This document shows positions 45,645 through 47,234 of a DNA stretch of 47,234 bases, one piece after another. Source of the stretch: Pseudomonas putida (GTDB taxonomy: Bacteria > Pseudomonadota > Gammaproteobacteria > Pseudomonadales > Pseudomonadaceae); NCBI RefSeq assembly GCF_028682635.1, contig NZ_JANHLK010000037.1:1-47234 (forward strand), read 5' to 3'. The position numbers and the translations under genes were made by a program. The notes beneath the pieces are model-generated. The model was not told where the DNA came from. It did not search any database and saw nothing but the letters and a program-made list of their open reading frames with translations. Position 1 is the stretch's first letter. The number at the start of each line of letters is the position of its first letter.

Positions 45645-45788
45645 ATGGCCACCACCAAAAAGGACAAACCCAACAAAAAGGCTGTTCGTGATGAACTGAC
45701 ATTCCTTGATGTTCGGCAAGCCGCGCGTGATGGGCAGAAAGTGTTCGATAAATTTGTGATCACTGGCAGGCTACCTATTACAAAGTAG
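45645..45788 (+). CDS. Small protein upstream of YafO-like toxin, putative antitoxin
   Basis: A 47-residue protein with a lysine-rich N-terminus (MATTKKDKPNKKAV) and then RDELTFLDVRQAARDGQKVF. ATG 45645 has GGAGG 5 nt upstream; an earlier ATG at 45618 would give 56 residues. It ends 6 nt before the YafO-like toxin, the gene order expected of an antitoxin-toxin operon. It is much shorter than the ~97-residue E. coli YafN and shows no clear Phd/YefM DNA-binding domain, so its assignment rests on position. It may neutralise the toxin by direct binding only. Confidence 0.65.
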   Translation: MATTKKDKPNKKAVRDELTFLDVRQAARDGQKVFDKFVITGRLPITK

Positions 45789-45794
45789 GCCTGG

Positions 45795-46214
45795 ATGCCA
45801 GCCGTCAAAATCTCCGCGCTTTTTGAACAAATAGGCAACTGGCAGAACTTCGCTGCACACTTTTACAACTACAAAGTGTGTAATGAATTACCTGCAATTT
45901 TCGGACGGGACGAACGACTCGATCTGTGCGATATGTATCACATCCACTTGGCGAGTACCCAAGCGATTCAAGAGCGATGGGCGAAAATCAACCGCCAGTA
46001 CTACCGCACAGCCTTGGTCAACGATCCTGACAATGATTTTTGGCTGATCTATGCCTATGACGCCTTTCGGGACGAGTACCTTTTGCTTACAGTCACCGGC
46101 CCGGACGCCCACAACCGACGTGAATGGGGATCATTTCTACGCTCGGTGCATTACGAGATTGTTGAGCCTTGGGTGATCGGGAAAATAATCTTTCCCGATC
46201 TGGACGAACTGTGA
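45795..46214 (+). CDS. YafO-family toxin (probable mRNA interferase)
   Basis: A 139-residue protein with the YafO pattern: FAAHFYNYKVCNELPAIFGR, then DERLDLCDMYHIHLA, resembling the YafO core ...F..YK..G.LP..FGRD...HIHLA. The C-terminal half continues with FWLIYAYDAFRDEYLLLTVT, like the YafO line LVYCQGAFDEQAWLLIAI. In E. coli YafO cleaves mRNA in association with the ribosome. It is immediately downstream of a 47-residue putative antitoxin and 45 nt upstream of a terminator. The two genes sit inside a REP-rich region bracketed by a 94-bp repeat, suggesting mobile or accessory origin. Its C-terminus (PWVIGKIIFPDLDEL) is not the standard YafO ending, so it may be a divergent subgroup. Confidence 0.7.
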   Translation: MPAVKISALFEQIGNWQNFAAHFYNYKVCNELPAIFGRDERLDLCDMYHIHLASTQAIQERWAKINRQYYRTALVNDPDNDFWLIYAYDAFRDEYLLLTVTGPDAHNRREWGSFLRSVHYEIVEPWVIGKIIFPDLDEL

Positions 46215-46259
46215 TCTGAAAAGGTCGTTACTGCGAAAAATCACCGCAGATACGCAGCC

Positions 46260-46290
46260 AACCCGGACAGTGAAAGCTTCCGGGTTTTTT
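46260..46290 (+). terminator. Second copy of the aer-type terminator
   Basis: AACCCGGA (46260-46267) and TCCGGGTT (46279-46286) with the T run to 46290 are identical to the terminator at 45338-45368. Here it ends the toxin transcript. Confidence 0.88.
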
Positions 46291-46353
46291 GTTGTATCAG
46301 TGAAAGCCAAGTTGCCTGACAGGGCCTCTTCGCCGGCAAGCCAGCTCCTACAG
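46260..46353. repeat. 94-bp direct repeat, copy 2
   Basis: The partner of 45338-45431, 922 bp downstream. Differences seen are GCATCAG/GTATCAG and CGCTGGC/CGCCGGC. It leads directly into the 120-bp tandem array. Confidence 0.9.
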
Positions 46354-47234
46354 TGGTTTGCGGTGTTCATGAATTCGCGTTACGCCTCAAATCATGCATC
46401 CGGGTTTTTTGTTGCATCAGTGAACGCCAAGTTGCCTGACAGGGCCTCTTCGCTGGCAAGCCAGCTCCTACAGGGGTTTGCGGTGTTCATGAATTCGCGT
46501 TTCGCCTCAAATCATGCATCCGGGTTTTTTGTTGCATCAGTGAAAGCCAAGTTGCCTGACAGGGCCTCTTCGCTGGCAAGCCAGCTCCTACAGTGGTTTG
46601 CGGTGTTCATGAATTCGCGTTACGCCTCAAATTATGCATCCGGTTTTTTGTTGCATCAGTGAAAGCCAAGTTGCCTGACAGGGCCTCTTCGCTGGCAAGC
46701 CAGCTCCTACAGTGGTTTGCGGTGTTGATGAATTCGCGTTACGCCTCAAATCATGCATCCGGGTTTTTTGTTGTATCAGTGAAAGCCAAGTTGCCTGACA
46801 GGGCCTCTTCGCTGGCAAGCCAGCTCCTACAGGGGTTTGCGGTGTTCATGAATTCGCGTTACGCCTCAAATCATGCATCCGGGTTTTTTGTTGCATCAGT
46901 GAAAGCCAAGTTGCCTGACAGGGCCTCTTCGCTGGCAAGCTAGGTCCTACAGGGGTTTGCGGTATTCATGAATTCGCGTTACGCCTCAAATCATGCATCC
47001 GGGTTTTTTGTTGCATCAGTGAAAGCCAAGTTGCCTGACAGGGCCTCTTCGCTGGCAAGCCAGCTCCTACAGGGGTTTGCGGTGTTCATGAATTCGAATT
47101 ACGCCTCAAATCATGCATCCGGGTTTTTTGTTGCATCAGTGAAAGCCAAGTTGCCTGACAGGGCCTCTTCGCTGGCAAGCCAGCTCCTACAGGGGTTTGC
47201 GGTGTTCATGAATTCGCGTCACACCTCAAATCAT
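46278..47234. repeat. Tandem array of 120-bp REP-bearing units, running off the window
   Basis: Eight units begin with (C)CCGGGTTTTTTG at about 46278, 46398, 46518, 46638, 46757, 46877, 46997 and 47117 (period 119-120 bp). Each contains the 3' half of the terminator with its T run, GTTGCATCAGTGAAAGCC, AGTTGCCTGACAGGGCC, one REP (TTCGCTGGCAAGCCAGCTCC) and a unique linker (GTGTTCATGAATTCGCGTTA, CGCCTCAAATCATGCA). The last unit is cut by the window end. No gene is present; frames stay open because 120 is a multiple of three. Confidence 0.95.

Noticed and set aside
46270..46943. Open frames with a 40-residue repeat in the 120-bp array
   Set aside because: Period divisible by three keeps the frame open, but it begins within a terminator, has no ribosome-binding site, and each unit holds a REP.

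Overview
The window is chromosomal DNA of a Pseudomonas, most likely from the P. fluorescens group. The evidence is the tusA-rlmM-acnA block at the left, an aer-type aerotaxis receptor at the right, and many Pseudomonas REP palindromes (GTAGGAGCYGGCTTGCC type). From memory, acnA and aer are neighbours in P. aeruginosa PAO1. Here about 39 kb of capsule genes lie between them, so the window reads as a capsule island at the acnA-aer junction.

Layout. Left core: tusA and rlmM (minus strand) and acnA (plus), then five tandem 70-bp REP units, a putative 39-residue membrane peptide and a CPBP-family membrane protease. Capsule export: kpsM-kpsT-kpsE-kpsD (6461-10176). Serotype-specific part: a beta-helix protein on the minus strand, a CatB-type O-acetyltransferase, a TagD-like glycerol-3-phosphate cytidylyltransferase, a TagF/TagB-like glycerophosphotransferase and a TPR protein with a C-terminal capsule glycosyltransferase domain. 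CMP-Kdo supply: kdsA and a fused kdsB-kdsC gene, closed by a 22-bp hairpin terminator. Next is an AT-rich patch with a TagE/TarM-like GT4 glycosyltransferase (minus) and an IS66 relic, then kpsF (minus) and an APH-like kinase (plus).

From 24623 to 32220 six overlapping genes form one operon: kpsC, kpsS, an RkpH-like reductase, an LTA-synthase/sulfatase-like membrane phosphotransferase, a GNAT acyltransferase and a one-and-a-bit-module KpsC paralogue. A 2.2-kb array of about 15 near-identical 110-bp REP units, with a REP-associated tyrosine transposase (RAYT) embedded in it, separates this operon from two convergent genes: an RkpG-like alpha-oxoamine synthase and a 2515-residue single-module reducing polyketide/fatty-acid synthase (RkpA-like). 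Right core: aer, a probable YafO-type toxin-antitoxin pair bracketed by a 94-bp direct repeat, and an array of 120-bp repeats that runs off the window.

Interpretation. This is an ABC-transporter-dependent (group 2) capsule locus that combines three things: the KpsMTEDCS/Kdo export and linker machinery; a teichoic-acid-like backbone set (CDP-glycerol synthesis, glycerophosphate transfer, probable backbone glucosylation and O-acetylation); and a Rhizobium rkp-1-like lipid module. The PKS, oxoamine synthase and SDR could make a long-chain amino-ketone or amino-alcohol (sphingoid-like) lipid that serves as the capsule's membrane anchor. The enzymatic logic of that last step is inference. The gene content is directly visible.
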